Assembly (NCBI GenBank): GCA_963575745.1
Contig: CAUYUJ010020167.1
Location: forward strand, 1 to 64,000
Origin: Prorocentrum cordatum
Lineage: Eukaryota; Sar; Dinophyceae; Prorocentrales; Prorocentraceae
Length of the DNA stretch: 64,000 bases
Reading direction: 5' to 3'
Part shown: positions 9,741 to 22,078 of the stretch, piece by piece
Position numbering within the stretch: the stretch's first letter is position 1
How the letters are laid out: every line of letters starts with the position of its first letter
The notes under the pieces: generated by a model
Seen by the model: the letters and a program-made list of their open reading frames with translations, nothing else
What the model was told of the DNA's origin: nothing
The model's database searches: none
Position numbers and translations under genes: made by a program

Positions 9741-10049
9741 TGGTGACACAACCCTTATGGCAAGAGGGAGAGGGGGGATGGGAATGCAGGCCCAGATCCC
9801 GTCTTTGGAAGCTCCGAAGCGCAGCCCGTGGCTCTTTCACGAGAGATCGTGGCCTCGGGAGAGGGGGGCGATGTATGCTCCTGAGCGCGACCGGGGACAG
9901 GCAGGGGAGGGCCCTGCACAAGACTGCAGAAGCCCTGCCAAGCAGCAGTTGGCAATCTACCACGCGTCCACGTGTCCGTGGAGGCACGGCGGGAGAGTTG
10001 AGGCATTTGGGGGTCCGGGTCCTCCCAGCACGCCTCGCATCGCGCCTTC

Positions 10050-10250
10050 GTCTTCGTGCTCCCCCTCCTCCTCTTCCTCCTCCGCCTCCTTCACCTCCTC
10101 CTCTTCCTCCTCGTCCTCCTCCTCCTCCCCTCCTCCTCCCCCTCCTCCTCCTACTTCTCCTCCTGCTCCTCCTCCTCCTCCTTCTCCTCCTCCTCCTCCT
10201 TCTCCGCTCCTTCCGCCTCCTTCTTCTCCTTCTCCTCCTCTGCATCCTCC
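10050..10250. repeat. CT-rich (TCC)n-like tract
   Basis: Imperfect ctc/tcc triplets mixed with ttc and gct, about 200 bp. Pyrimidine-rich on the plus strand. Confidence 0.85.
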
Positions 10251-10431
10251 TACGCCACGCCGTTCTGCAGCACTGTCTTCCCATGGCCCAGGTCACAGCC
10301 TTCCCTCGCTGGGCCTTGGATTGCCGCCCTCTTGGCCCGCTTGCGAGAACATCGAGTGCCCGAGGGGCTGCGATCCACTTCTGCTCAAGTTCCACTGGCT
10401 TTAGGTTGCGGAGGGGGGGTGCACAAAGGTA

Positions 10432-10611
10432 TTCCAGATTCCGTAATAAAAGGGAGGGGGTCTGGACCCTCCAAGACAAGCCATTTCAGACCTCCCCCGT
10501 GGGAGAACCCCCCAAAACATCGTCCCCAGACCCCCCCAGGCCCTCCAAGATAGCCTGGAAGAGACCCCCCCCCGAAATGAGACCCCCTCCCTTTTATTAC
10601 GAAATCCGGAG
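10432..10611. mobile_element. MITE-like element, family A copy 2 (TA target)
   Basis: 180 bp, nearly identical to element A1 at 2614-2792 in the same orientation. Inverted ends begin ttccagattccgtaataaaa and end cttttattacgaaatccgga-g. TA flanks both sides (10430-10431, 10612-10613). There is no open frame for a transposase. Confidence 0.88.
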
Positions 10612-10783
10612 TACCGATACCGCAGGCGTGACGCTGTGCCTCCCCCTTCTCCTTGCCGTCCCCGTTCCGGCGACGGGCGCGCGGCCCGGCTGGGCTGGGA
10701 GCTCTCTTCCTCACAGGATGCCGGCGCTGCGCCGCCCGGGAAGCAGCAGTTGTAGGCAGGGCATGAACATTTATGTGTATACA

Positions 10784-10851
10784 TTATATATACATACATA
10801 CATACATACATACATACATACATACATACATACATACATACATACATACAT

Positions 10852-10914
<63 letters not shown>

Positions 10915-11145
10915 CACAAGCATACATACACTCATACATACACCCACACACCCATACATCCATACATCCATACATCCATACATACACTCATACATACACT
11001 CATACATACATCCATACACCCATACATCCATACATCCATACATCCATACATACATACATACATAAATACATACATACATACATGCATGCATACATTCAGA
11101 CATACATACACATATCTACATACATACAGACATATGTATCACCGC
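10784..11145. repeat. CATA / CAGA tetranucleotide microsatellite
   Basis: A run of catacata (10788-10850), then cagacaga (10851-10914), then imperfect catac/catcc words to about 11145. It opens all frames as Tyr-Ile-His or Cys-Met-Tyr type repeats. It is not coding. Confidence 0.93.
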
Positions 11146-11502
11146 AGCGGCTTGATTGTTTTACAGCCCTTTCGGCAGGCACAGGGGCCCCGTTCGCAGG
11201 AACGCGCGCTGGAAGGAGGAGGAGGAGGAAGATGGGGAGGAGGACGCCCCAGACACCCGTCCCATTGAGCTCTCAATGCGGGCGTTCTTCCATGTCGGCC
11301 CCTGGGGGCGTTCTCGGGTCCAGGGCCATGAAGCAAGACTCATGGACCCTCATGCATGGATCCATGGGGCGCATCTAAAGATATCATACCTTTTGTCTTT
11401 TTGTGTCTCGCGGATCGAAGAAGAACGTGCCCGGCGCTTCCCGGGCGGCCGCCGGAGGCTTCAGCCATGACCCGGGAGCCTGACCGCGGGGCAGGCCTTC
11501 TC

Positions 11503-11672
11503 TCAGGAGGGGGAGAAACACACAGACACAATGAATCGTCGATCCCCAGGAAAAAATGGGAAACTATGGGGAGTGGGGGGAAGACAAAAGCCCAGGAAAA
11601 ATGCGAAAATATGGGGGATCTTTTAATTTGTGTGTATTTATTTGTGTGCTTGTGGGCCCCTTTCTCAGAAGG
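11503..11672 (+). repeat. Dispersed repeat K, copy 1
   Basis: Shares 'gaaacacacagacacaat', 'aatcgtcga', 'gaaaatatggg'-like words and 'tttgtgtgtatttatttgtg' with copies at 26080-26240, 43316-43480 and 45490-45652, in the same order and orientation. About 165 bp. No terminal inverted repeat was recognised. Confidence 0.8.
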
Positions 11673-11794
11673 CGGCGGGATCACAGCCAACCCGCATAGG
11701 GAGGATGAGCGAGTTTTCCAAGGTTGCCCTCGCGTCCTTGCCCCTTAGTCAAGCAGTAGCGAAGCGTCCCGGCGCGCCTATAGCCCCACCAAAC

Positions 11795-11945
11795 AATGTT
11801 GTAAGAACCTTTTGTGGTTTCCACGAAATGTTCTTAGAACATTTCTGTCGGAGTCTGTCTTGTTTGAACACATCGGGTCTATGTTCTAAGAACATTGTTT
11901 TTATTCTTAGAACATTTTGGGGTTCTAAGAACATTCCGTGGTATG
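11795..11945. repeat. Cluster of TTCTAAGAACAT palindromes
   Basis: An AT-rich island with at least five occurrences of the palindromic words gttcttagaac / gttctaagaac, each joined to att or atg. The spacing is irregular (about 20-55 bp). It may be a decayed set of short inverted repeats. A protein-binding role is possible but unsupported. Confidence 0.6.
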
Positions 11946-13364
11946 ACTATTAGAAAAATGCCGGGACGGTCGGTGCCTGCTCAACATAGGCTCATTCCTG
12001 GCAACTTTCGCTGGCCAGCCCCACTCGAGAAACGTCAGCATGGCGTCCCAAGGCCCTTGCATCCTTACCGCGCATCCTTATTATACGGGTTAATTGTAGG
12101 GCGCGCGGTTCGGCGACGGGTCTCGTTGTCGACGCGCTCCTCTGCCAGTTCCCGGCGTCATGGGTTTCGTGCTCCAGGGTGCCTTTCCCGATCCGTGGAT
12201 CTGGCGCCCCCCCGCGCCGGATCTGCGGGTCCTTCATGCATCTCAGCGTGTGCCCGGGAGCTTCGGGCTGCCGGTGCCATATTCGAGCTGTGGGGCCATA
12301 AGACGATCCGCGACGAGAAAAGAATGTCCATTAGGATGAGGGTTCGAGGGTCCAGGAACCCGCGTGTCGCAAGACCAGGGCAGCGATGTCGGAGGCCTGG
12401 GTACTCTGGGGCGGAGGCAATCTCCGAGCGAGGATGGGGGCTATCCACAAGTTACGGCTGTACGAAGTCGATGTGTTTGTCGCATCTTCGAACGGTTCAG
12501 ATGTCCGATACGCATACGGTATCATGTCGTCTGATCGCAGCGGTCTTCCTTCAGGTAGGCTCTTCGTGGGCCCTGCGGCGTTGACCGCCCTCTTTTCATC
12601 GTGCGTGAGATTCTCGGAGGGCCACCGGGAACACCGGAAGCAGGACCTACGAACCACGGCACGACACGGAGGAAGGGGGAGATGCGAACGGGGGAAGGGA
12701 GGCGAACGGGGGAAGGGAGGAAGGGGAAGGGCGGCCCAGCGACGGCAAGAGCTTGCCTGTGAGGGCTGCATCTGGTTTGTCCGACGGTCCAGCGCCCGGT
12801 GGGGGAGCCTGGGCCCGCGACGTCGGTGGCCGGCCGCCGTGGCCTCCCGTCTTGGCACCACGCCGTGGGCCCCTTATATCGTGAGCTGCGTGTGCAGCTG
12901 CGCAGGGCGTCGCTGCGAAGCCTGGCTCCCGAAGAAGGCCGCGGCGGCCCACTGGGGGAGCTTGTGGTGCGCTTGACGCCCCTGTCTGGCGGGCGACTGC
13001 GGCTGCTCGGCAGCGCTCGTCTGAGGGCCTGCCCAGAAGGCTCAGAAGCCCCCGGCCCTCTGAGAGGTTCTCGGAGCTTCCTCCGAGGCCACAACGGCCT
13101 CCTCCGAAGGCCAGGGGGCTCCCGGGAGGCCCCGCCGCCTTCTGAGAAGGCCTGCCTCCCCCCCCCCGTCTCGGCGCGCTCCCAGGACTCCCTGGCGCGC
13201 TGCCCGGTGGTGGGGGAGCCGCAGCGGAGAGCCCCTGGAACCCGCAAGCCGACCGCGAGGGGAGGGGAGGTAAAACGACGCGAAGATCGGGACACAATCG
13301 GATCGGGATAACTCCAAATCTCTGAGAATCGGCGGGTTTGGAGGATGTATTGGGCGCCGCGGCC

Positions 13365-13420
13365 GCTCCAGAGCGTTCCGGAACGCTCTGAGAGCGCTCC
13401 GGAACGCTCTGGAGCGATTT
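13365..13420. repeat. Short palindromes of gagcgttccggaacgctc type
   Basis: Two adjacent perfect palindromes (agagcgttccggaacgctct and agcgctccggaacgct type). The surrounding 'ggaggatgtattgggcgccgcgg' word occurs in reverse complement near 4675-4705, next to the same palindrome. Confidence 0.7.
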
Positions 13421-13511
13421 ATCCCGATCCTAACCCTGTTTTAGGAGGCGTGCGAGGCAGGCGGAGAGGCGAGGGAGGCGGGCCGAGGGCGATGGTCGCG
13501 GCACCGGCCAG

Positions 13512-13565
13512 GCCCAGCCCACCTCGAAGCGCGTCGACAAGATCATCCACTACTTGACCTATCAG
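13512..13565 (+). CDS. Dynein heavy chain exon 5 (AAA6)
   Basis: Eighteen codons: A-Q-P-T-S-K-R-V-D-K-I-I-H-Y-L-T-Y-Q. This matches the dynein segment (P/S)-x-x-x-x-K-R-(I/V)-x-x-I-I-x-x-(L/M)-T-Y. The acceptor is ggccag|GCC and the donor TATCAG|GCCACG (GC donor). Almost every codon ends in G or C. Frame continuity with exon 4 (...L-S-E-K-A-Q-P-T-S-K-R) and exon 6 (...L-T-Y-Q-V-Y-R-Y) supports the call. Confidence 0.92.
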
Positions 13566-14459
13566 GCCACGCGGGGATGGGGGGGCGGCGCCCGCCCATC
13601 CAGCTGTGCGCTCTCCCTCGGCATCTCCCCTTCTCCTCCTCCTCCTCCGCCTCCTCCTCCTCCCCCTCCTCCTCCCCCTCCTATTCCTTTCTCGCCCTTC
13701 TGAGTTTGCGCCGCCTCCTCGCCCTCACCTTGCTCTTCCTTGTCGTGCTTCCCATCATGATCTCGGAGCAGATTCGGGAAATCTCGATGAGCTCACGTGG
13801 GCGACGTCGGCACTCTAGGGGAGCGTGATGTGGTGCGCTTCATGTCAGCATCTGGCTTCAGGCCAAGAGACACTCAGGAAAAAGAGATGTTTGCGGCAGG
13901 AGTCGGCTCTCGCATGCACCTCTCGGGTGGCGAAGTTTGGGCGCATTGTCTCAGATGTGCACGTATCTTGGCATACGGCACCTCTGCTTCGTGCTATAAC
14001 GCCGTCGTGAGCGATTGATCTCAAACAGATCGGGCGGGCCACCCGTTAGCGTGTGCAATACGCTGGGGCAGTCTGGTTGTCGTAGTCTACCCCGCCGCTT
14101 GTCAGTAGAGACAGTACCTTCCAGCTGCCTCCAGTTGCCCCCATTGTGGTTCAGGTGTGCGTGCCATTGGCGCACATCCGAAGCCGTCCTTTCGACCCTA
14201 GCGTCAGCTCCTACCGTTGGGTCGGCTACCGTCCTCAACTACCTGGCAAATGCTGCTGCAGACAGCATCGCGCTAGCCCGCTGGCCGGGACTGCGTTGCC
14301 CAGCGTCCGTCAATTTGCGCGGTGCTTTGGGCGCGTCAGTTTCGCTAATTATATAACATGGAGTCGCTGTAACGCTTCTTTCGCCGAGGGCCACGCTCGG
14401 GCGCTTCTTGGGCCACGTGTTATCCGTCGACCGCCGGGATTCTGATTTCACTGCAGTCA

Positions 14460-14975
14460 GCGCATATATACATATATATATATATATGTGCGTGTGTGTA
14501 TGTATGTATGCATGTATGTATGTATGTATGTATGTATGTATGCATGCATGCGTGCATGCATTCATGCATGTATGTATGTATGTATGCATGTATGTATGTA
14601 TGCATGCATGCATGCATGCATGCATGTATGTATGCATGTATGCGTGTATGCATGTATGTATGTATGTATGTACGTATGTATGTATGTATGTATGTATGTA
14701 TGTATGTATGTATGTATGGATGGATGGATGGATGTATGTATGTATGTATGTATGTATGTATGTATGTATGTATGTACGTACGTATGTATGTATGGATGGA
14801 TGGATGGATGGATGGATGTATGTATGTATGTGTGTCTGTATGTATGTGTATGTATGTATGTATGTATGTATGTATGTATGTATGTATGTATGTATGTATG
14901 TATGTATGCATGCATGCATGCATGCATGCATGCATGCATGCATATGCATGCATGATGGATGATGGATGGATGGAT

Positions 14976-15020
<45 letters not shown>
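14460..15020. repeat. ATGT/ATGC/ATGG tetranucleotide and TA tract
   Basis: About 500 bp of atgt with blocks of atgc, atgg and acgt, ending in a (TA)n run at 14978-15018. It opens all six frames. Confidence 0.95.
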
Positions 15021-15023
<3 letters not shown>

Positions 15024-15054
15024 ACCGTGTACGAGGCCCGGGCGCCCAGGATGG

Positions 15055-16440
15055 CATGGGAGAACCGGGGGTTCCCAAACCGCTCCCAGAGCACCCCGGA
15101 GGGGCCGTGGAGCCCCCAGACTGCCCCAGAGAGCTCCAGGACGCTCCGAGAAGCCCCGGGGGACTTCGACAAGCCCCTCCAAGACAGCCCAGATAGCCCC
15201 AAGGTGGCCCCAGATGGGTTCCAGACTGGAAATACACAGCCCTAGAGGCCTCCGAGAGGCTTCAAGAGACCTCCTTCGGGGCGTCCCGAGAGAGCCCGAA
15301 GAGGCTCAAATTTTGGATGTTCATGTAGTTTTTACGATGTTGTTTGGTGTCTCGCGTTTTCGACCTCCCGGCGCTCCACGACAGCCGACGACGCCCCCCA
15401 AGACCGCCCCAAGACAGCTGAAAAGGCCTCCAACAGAGCCCCAAGACTGGGAGCCCGAAAATTGCAAGGGGACGAGCACAGACGGCCCAAGAGAGCCCCA
15501 GAACAGGCCCAAGCTGGGCCCCAGAGCGGGAGCGGGAGGCCCCAAGGCGCTCCAAGATGGCCCTGATGGCCTCAACGTGGCCCCAGATGGGCCCAACTAG
15601 GGGGCCACATGCGAACCCCACCTCTACCCCCCACGATTTCTGAGGGGGAGGGTGGGGTTCACTTCGTCCAGGAGCTCCCGAGCGAATTGAAACCCACCCT
15701 CCCCCTCAGAAATCGTGGGGGGCAGGGGTAGGGTTCGCATGAGGCCCCCTACCAACACGGCCAATACACGGCCCAAAAGCCCTCCAAGAGACCCCAAGAC
15801 AGCTCCGAGAGGCGTCCCGAGAGAGCCCGAAGAGGCCCATATCCTTGATTTCCAGTCGTTCTTTCGAATGTTTTCGCTTTCTCGCGTTCTCGAGCTTCCA
15901 ACGCTCCAAGACGGCCGAAGACGCCCCGAAGATCGCCCCCAGACCGCAAAAGAGGCCCCCCAAAGAGCCCCAAGACGGCCCCGGAGAGCATGAAGACTGC
16001 CCGAGAGCAGCCCAAAATTACCCAAGATAATTCTGGGAGAGGCATAAGATGGGCCGCAAAGCGGGAGCGGGTGGCCCCAGGACGCTCCAGGACGGCCGAG
16101 ATGATTCCAATGTGGCCCAAGAGGAGCTCAAGACGGCAAACGCACAGCCTAAAAGGCCTCCAAGGGGGCCCAAGAGAGCTCCGAGAGACGTCCCGAGAGA
16201 GCCCGAACAGGCGCACATCATTGATTTGCATTGGTTTGTTCGCGTTTTACGCTTTCTCGCGTTCTCGAGCTTCCAATGCTCGAAGACGGCCGCAGACGCT
16301 GGCAGACGCCCCCAAGACCGCCCCAAGACCGCCGAAGAGGCACCCAGAAGAGCCCCAGACGGCCCAAGAGAACCCCAAGACAGGCCCAAGCTGGGCCCCA
16401 GAGCGGGAGCGGGAGGCCCCAAGGCGCTCCAAGACGGCCC
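15055..16440 (+). repeat. Higher-order repeat built on gacggccccaagag words
   Basis: Short words such as 'ccaagacggccc' and 'agagccccaag' recur throughout. They are organised in at least three longer units that share 'gcgtcccgagagagcccgaa' (near 15276, 15810, 16185), then an AT-richer block with 'tttctcgcgttctcgagctt' (clearest near 15878 and 16252). Related material occurs at 1-460, and in opposite orientation at 56290-56560, 57590-58090 and 58440-58970. No protein is supported, although frames stay open. Confidence 0.8.
15600..15749. mobile_element. Palindromic element, family F copy 1
   Basis: Nearly perfect inverted repeat. The left arm is gggggccacatgcgaacccc followed by ctacc and 'cacgatttctgaggg'; the right arm is its reverse complement ending tgaggcccccT-A. 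TA occurs on both sides (15598-15599, 15750-15751), which suggests a TA duplication. A second copy lies at 27445-27564. It interrupts the higher-order repeat at 15055-16440. Confidence 0.75.
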
Positions 16441-16837
16441 AGATGGCCCAGGCCTGCCCCCTCCGTCCCTCCTTCCCTCCCGCCCCCTCCCCTTGCCTCC
16501 AGTCCCTCCTCTCCTCTTCCTCCCCTCACCCCTCAGCTTTCGTGCTCCTCCCTCCCCTCCTGGGACGTCCCCGCCAGAGCGCCAGACAGGCCCCGCCAGA
16601 GCGAACGGGGCATCGCTATACCCTATCATTTCACAAGTTGCTTTCCCCCTTCCCACCCCTCAAGGGTGCCCCGGCAGAGCAAGAGCTTTCTGACGATGCG
16701 TTTCTTTGCGTCGATGGAAATGAGCCCGAGAGCGCTGGAAATCGTCGTTGTGACAACACTGGGGCTTACAGCGGCACCCGTACCCCATCTGCGACTAGAA
16801 CCTCAGCGCGCGCGTAGCGCGCGTGGTTCTGGTGTAT

Positions 16838-16882
16838 GTGTGTATATATATACATATATATATATATATATGTATACACACA
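16838..16882. repeat. (TA)n dinucleotide run
   Basis: Short tatata run with catatata and gtatac at its ends, weakly palindromic. Confidence 0.85.
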
Positions 16883-18339
16883 CGCTGCCTTGAAAACCCG
16901 TTGCCGAGCGTCGGCTGTACAAACAGTACGACTGCGAGCAGGCGTGCAAGCTCCAAAACAAGGGCCTGGCTCCTGAAAGAGCGTCACCGAGGGACCCACA
17001 AAGCTCGGTGATCCAGAGACCCTGGTGGAGCACAGCAGAAAACCCCACGGCCGGCACGTATTTGTAAAACAGGTTAACCCCGGTCCACTCTTGTGGGACC
17101 CTGCGCCCCGCACGGCATTCGAGCGGAATTCGGCCTACCAGCAGTTGCCCTACGGACATCGCTGATCCACGGACGGCCCAAGCCACCCTCAGAAGCCCTG
17201 AGGCACCTGACGACCCCCCTAAGGATCGACGAAGAGTGAGCCCAAATAACTCTCATTGCATGTTTCTGCTGCACCTTCGGACTCCTCATAGGCGCCGCGG
17301 GAGGCTCAAGCCTTCGTCGCCGCGGGAGGCTCAAAGCCTCGCGCGGCATCGGGCACGCGCGCCCCGATCTGCCCTCCTGGCCTCGTGCGCAATCCCCTTG
17401 AGAGAACCGCCCCGGGCTGCCTTTGATCGCGCGGCGTCGGGCGGCGCTCCGCCTGCGAGCCCGCGCGCGGGATCGTGACGGACTCGAGCAGGGCTGCGCC
17501 GAGATGGGCGCCGACGCGCGCGGAGGTGCGCCTCGGTTTGCGCTCGTCGCAGCTCTCGCTGGCACGGGGGCCCAGGTGCTGTGGCGGCGGAAGGCGCGGG
17601 GCCAACCGCGTGCAGGGCGTGAGGAACAGGCGGCGGTCCAGAGAGGGCCTCTCGCCTTCGAGGGTCGAAGGGGGTGGCATCTCTTCCCTGCCGCAAGGCG
17701 GTGGGTGTCCTGTGCGGAAGCTGGCGGAAGCAAGGCCTGGGCGGCGCCGCCGGCGGAAGGCCGGCGGAAGTCAAAAGCGCCTTGCTGAGAGGTGCGCATG
17801 TGAGGACGCGCAGGGCGCCCGTGTGCGAGCTGGTTCTGCGTTGGTTTCGGGGGCTTCTGCGCGCCCCTCCGGGAGCTCGGCCTCGCCGCGCGCTTCACGG
17901 GGGTAGTGAGTTCTGGGCGCTGGCGTGCCCAGAGCTGCCGCCGCTGGCTGGACCGCACTCGTGCGTCGGAGGATGCAATACCCACAGGTCTTTCCGAGCT
18001 TATTTTTAAGATCGGAACGATTGCTATTTAAGAGCTTCGAATAAGAGTGGCAAATCACATCTACATTTAAGAGCGGCCGCGCGACATTTCAAGCAGTTAG
18101 TCTCGGATTTTGTTTCGCGCCACCTAGCTGTCGAAATGCAGCCAGCGAGCCGGTCGGGTCGGCGGTAGCGGGAGCGCAACGACAGGCGGCGGGAGCGTGT
18201 CGTCGTCCGGCTGGAGCGTAGAGGTGCGCGGTGGGGCCGCGCGGGGACGCCGCGCGGGCAGGGGCTGCAGGCGAGGAGGAGCCAGAGCCGCCACGCACCT
18301 GAGCACCCCAACCCAACCCCGAGGGCCTCAAGTTGTCCT

Positions 18340-18510
18340 GCTCCTCCCTCCTCCCTCCTCCCTCCTCCCTCTCTCTCTCCCATCCCCAGTCTCCCTCCTC
18401 CCTCCTCCTCCTCCTCCTCCTCCTCCTCCTCCTCCTCCTCCTCCTCCTCCTCTTCTTTCTCCTCCTCCTCCTCATCCTCCTCCTCCTCTTCCTCCTCTAC
18501 TCCAAACTCT
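18340..18510. repeat. (TCC)n tract
   Basis: Pyrimidine tract of ctcctc and tccctcc words. It produces artefactual Leu/Pro/Ser frames on plus and Glu/Arg/Gly frames on minus. Confidence 0.93.
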
Positions 18511-20309
18511 TGCTGCTCCCTCCTCCTCTCTCGCCCCCTGCTTATCCCGCCCCATCTCTGGACTCCCTCCCTCATCCTCCTTCAAGCGGGAGCGCTGGTC
18601 TTGTCGGGGGGCCGGTTTTCGGCGGCGCGTCCCGGAACGTCTGGTCTGGTCTTGTGGGGGGGCGTCCCGGAACCTTCAAAATTCGGGTTGGGTCGAGTGG
18701 TCTGACAGGTCATCAGAGAGAGCCGCTCGGTGGGGCGGCGACGACGTCCGCGGCTCTGTGTGCACCCGCAGGGAAAAGAGGCGCTCCAAATACAGAGGCG
18801 GATCGTGGTGGCGGTGAGTCGGCATGCAGGCCAGGGCAAGCGAGGCGCAGGATGGGCTGATCGAGCTGGCTGTGGCGGCGGGCGAGACGGAAGGTGGCAG
18901 CGTCTCGGTAGGCGCAGCTGAGCGTAGAGATTTGCCGGGTCCCAGCGCCGAAGTTGGACGCCGTGGCTACGAAGGGCGGGCGACCATGAAGGCACGACTG
19001 ACCTCGTGCTCCGCTGGAGCGGCCAGATCTGCGTCACCCCTAGGCTGCCGCGTGGAACGCGCGGGTTTGAGGGCGGCAGTTGCGTCGTATGCTGCGGCTC
19101 TCGAGGCGCTCGAGGTGGACGTGGGCGCGACTATGCGCGGGGCATTGAAGGAAAGCTGCACGGTATTCCTTGGTAGGAGCTGACAGGTCGAGGACGGGCT
19201 AGTTATCCTACGTTGATTGTGCCAGAGACTTGCGTGAAGTATCTCGTGTATTCGATGGTATGTCCGCCCATGCCGACGCGTTTCTTCCACAATTGTGTGC
19301 GTGCGGGTGGAAGTGCCTGCTCGTTTTGCTCATCGTGCGCATCACCCCGACTCGATACCAAGACTCCGAGCATGTGCCGGGTGGTGGCGCCAATTTTCAC
19401 GGTGAGATCTTCGATCGCCTCAAGAGGCTCACCCAGCACAGCATCGAGGTGGGGTCGCATAAGATGGGTACTACTGCCATGTTGCCTGACGGAACGCAGT
19501 TGGCTTCGGAAAAGTGCTGGTACGGGACCCCCGCTGGCGATGCCGACATAGAAACAGACTCAGGATCCGAGGGCGTCCTTGACGAATGCATCTACCGTGC
19601 TTGTGTTTTGTTCGGAGTCGCTTCAGGGCCTTTGTGCCAGAGGACTAGGGCTACCGCTTAAACTTATGAGTAGCATCGGCAGCGCCCTGGTGTGGCTGAC
19701 GAGAATGGCACATGGCCCCCAACGGAGTGATGTACAGTACTCTGTGCAGCGGGTCTCTGTAACAGGCTTCGACAGCTGAGCAGGTACGTTGGATGTGGCC
19801 GCAGAAGGACTTGACACGAGCCCCGCAGATCTTGTCCAGCGGATCGGGTTGTTGAGTTGATCGGTCATTGCCCTGCATTGAGAGTGCCCTGCGCGTTTAC
19901 TCCGTAGTGTTGGTTGTTTCGACGTGGTTATGCGATCCTCTGATACCGATTCCGTCAGCAGGCGCCATCATCCAATGCGAGGTTTCATGCGATTGTTGCT
20001 CGCCATCACGCGCTCAACCACCGTCTCGTCACCCACCATTGGCCAGACGACTTAGCTTTCGCTAGTGCTTAGAGTTCTGCCGCGTTTAGCGCAGCACGTG
20101 TGTCGCAGTGCAGCTTTCCATCACGTAGCGCCTTGTATTTGCTAAACGGCTGTCGGCGCCATATAGTTCCACAACAGCCGGTCGTATTTGAGTTCCTTGG
20201 GCCGCGAGCTTACCTGACGACTCAAATCCATTGCAGTGGATTCCCAATTGTCGCGATTCCTTCGGCTCCTGCGAGTGTGAGTATCTCTCCTCGTTATTGC
20301 CTCCTCCCT

Positions 20310-20856
20310 CCAGCCTCGCTGATTCCTTATCCTCGTTCTTGCTCGTGCTCCTCCTGCTCCGCCCCCACTGTCTCATCCACACCTCCACTGTGTTCCCTTC
20401 GGGTTCCCCGACCTCTTCGTGCTCGCCCGCCTCTTTATCGTGGCGGAACTTCCCCCTCCCTCCCCCCTCCCTTCCGCCCAATTTTGAAATGCCGAAAAAG
20501 AAAGCGCTCACAAGGTGGGGGGGGCGGAAAGGGAAAGAGGAGTCGTGAGGCGGAGTCTCGAGAGCTCTTCCCCTTGCCTGCCAGGGGTGGCCCGTGGCGG
20601 CGGTGTGGACGTCAGCGGCGCTCGCTTGAAGGAGGAGGAAACATCGAGAGCCCGTCGCCCGAGTCGGCTCTCCTCGCTCGGGGGGGCGCGCCAGGGGGGG
20701 GCAGTGAGAGGGGACAGCGCTTCTCCGAAGGCGGCGGGGCTTCTCAGAAGCCCCCCGGCCTTCTGGGAAACCTTTTGCGGTTCCGGGGAATGCTTACGCA
20801 CGTGCAGAACATGTTTCTCAGACGGCCAAGGGTTTCTTTCGCTTCCTCATCTTCTC

Positions 20857-20902
<46 letters not shown>

Positions 20903-21137
20903 CCCCTTCTCCACCTCCAGGTCCCTCCTCCTCCTCCTCCTTCTCCTCCCGCTCCTCCTCCTCCTCCTCCTCCTCCTCCTCCACCTCCCCCTCCTCCTCC
21001 TACCCCCCCTCCCCTCCTCCTCCTCCTCCTCCTCCTCCCCCTCCTCCTCCCTCCTCCTCCTCATCCTCCTCCTCCTCCTCCTCCTCCTCCTCCTCCTCCT
21101 CCTCCTCCTCCTCCTCCTCCTCCTCCTCCTCCTCCTC

Positions 21138-21168
<31 letters not shown>

Positions 21169-21180
21169 TCCTCTCCCTCT
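20310..21180. repeat. CT-rich region with (CTG)n and long (TCC)n
   Basis: Scattered ctc words from 20310, a (CTG)n run at 20860-20901 and then near-continuous tcc triplets from about 20930 to 21175. The last ~105 bp (21065-21165) are uninterrupted. Confidence 0.93.
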
Positions 21181-21294
21181 TCCTCTCCCTCTCTGCCTTC
21201 CCCTTTAGCCGCGCCGCCGACATTCGAGAGGCGCGCCGCGCAGGGGGCGCGGCGCGCTGGCGCCTGCGGGGGAGAGGGAGGGAAAAAGGGGGGG

Positions 21295-21390
21295 AGGAGG
21301 AGAGGAGGAGGAGGAGGAGGAGGAGGAGGAGGAGGAGGAGGAGAAGGAGAAGGAGGAGGAGGAGGAGGAGCAGGAGGAGGAGGAGGAGGA
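21295..21390. repeat. (GGA)n tract
   Basis: About 95 bp of agg triplets. It directly borders the reverse-oriented L/M composite repeat. Confidence 0.93.
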
Positions 21391-21394
21391 CCAG

Positions 21395-22060
21395 TGCAAG
21401 ACCCAGAGCCATCAACGATATTGGAATTCACCCTCCCTCTATGCTCCTTCTTCACAGGCCCCTGCAACGATTCATTTCCACTGAGTGAACTGCCCCGGTG
21501 GAAGGCAACCGTCTGAAGACCTTGAAGCATGCCAGAACATTGTTCTCGGGATTCCATCGCCACGTATCACGTATTTCACTTTCATAACTTGGTACGTTGC
21601 TTGTGGGAATCCGTGACACATGCCTGCACATGTTTAAGAAGGAGTGCGTTCGGCGCTAAGGCGAGACCAACTCTTTGAAACGAAGCGCTCTCAATCCGTG
21701 AAGCGCTTCCAAGTTTTAACAACAACGAGTTCGCGCGACGCTAAGGCGAGAGCCACATGTGTAAAATGGCCCGCCCTCAGCCCGTGCAACTCTTGCAATG
21801 TTTAAGACGAATGTGCGCGGCGCTAAGGCGAGAACCACATTTTGGAAACGGCCCGCCCTCGATCCGTGAAGCTTGTGCAAATGTTTGAAAACGAATGTGC
21901 GCGGCGATAAGCCGAGAGCCACTTTTTGAAAACGACCCGCCCTCCATCTGCCCACCTGTTGCCAATGCTTAAACTTCAGGGTCATACGCGGTTAGGAAGT
22001 CTCAGGCGAAAAGCCTGGCCCGCCCTAAAATCTGGCCTCGGGGTGCGACACGGAAAAGTC
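21395..22060 (-). repeat. Composite dispersed repeat M+L, copy 1 (reverse)
   Basis: Bases 21395-21570 are the reverse complement of 35150-35355 (part M: 'ccatcaacgat', 'ttccactgagtgaactgccc', 'cagaacattgttctcggga'). Bases 21615-22040 hold about four ~80-bp units of part L ('gtgcgcggcgctaaggcgag', 'cccgccctc'). Both ends abut GGA tracts, which mirrors the plus-strand copy whose ends abut TCC tracts. Confidence 0.82.
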
Positions 22061-22078
22061 ATGTTGAAGGAAAGGAAT

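Larger units (their letters stand above)
9180..13511 (+). other. Dynein intron 4 (GC-AG, 4332 bp)
   Basis: Begins gccccg and ends ggccag. Contents: a truncated family B element (9292-9383), a GGA tract (9675-9740), CT-rich runs (10050-10250), element A2 (10432-10611), CATA/CAGA tetranucleotides (10784-11145), repeat K1 (11503-11672), an AT-richer stretch with TTCTAAGAACAT palindromes (11795-11945) and 'gagcgttccggaacgctct' palindromes (13365-13420). The stretch 11950-13350 is GC-rich and has no recognised feature. Confidence 0.8.

Noticed and set aside
10769-11140. Periodic CATA/CAGA blocks as a possible CRISPR-like array
   Set aside because: There are no unique spacers; it is a plain tetranucleotide microsatellite in a eukaryotic intron.
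19190-20060. Possible unique gene in the non-repetitive part of intron 5 (for example the plus frame at 19230-19661)
   Set aside because: Open frames are short, overlap in several frames and show no recognisable motif; no promoter or splice evidence. Left as intron sequence.
20100-21516. Overlapping 462- and 333-codon open frames
   Set aside because: Dominated by the TCC and CTG tracts; frames with Leu, Ser or Ala runs overlap each other on the same strand.
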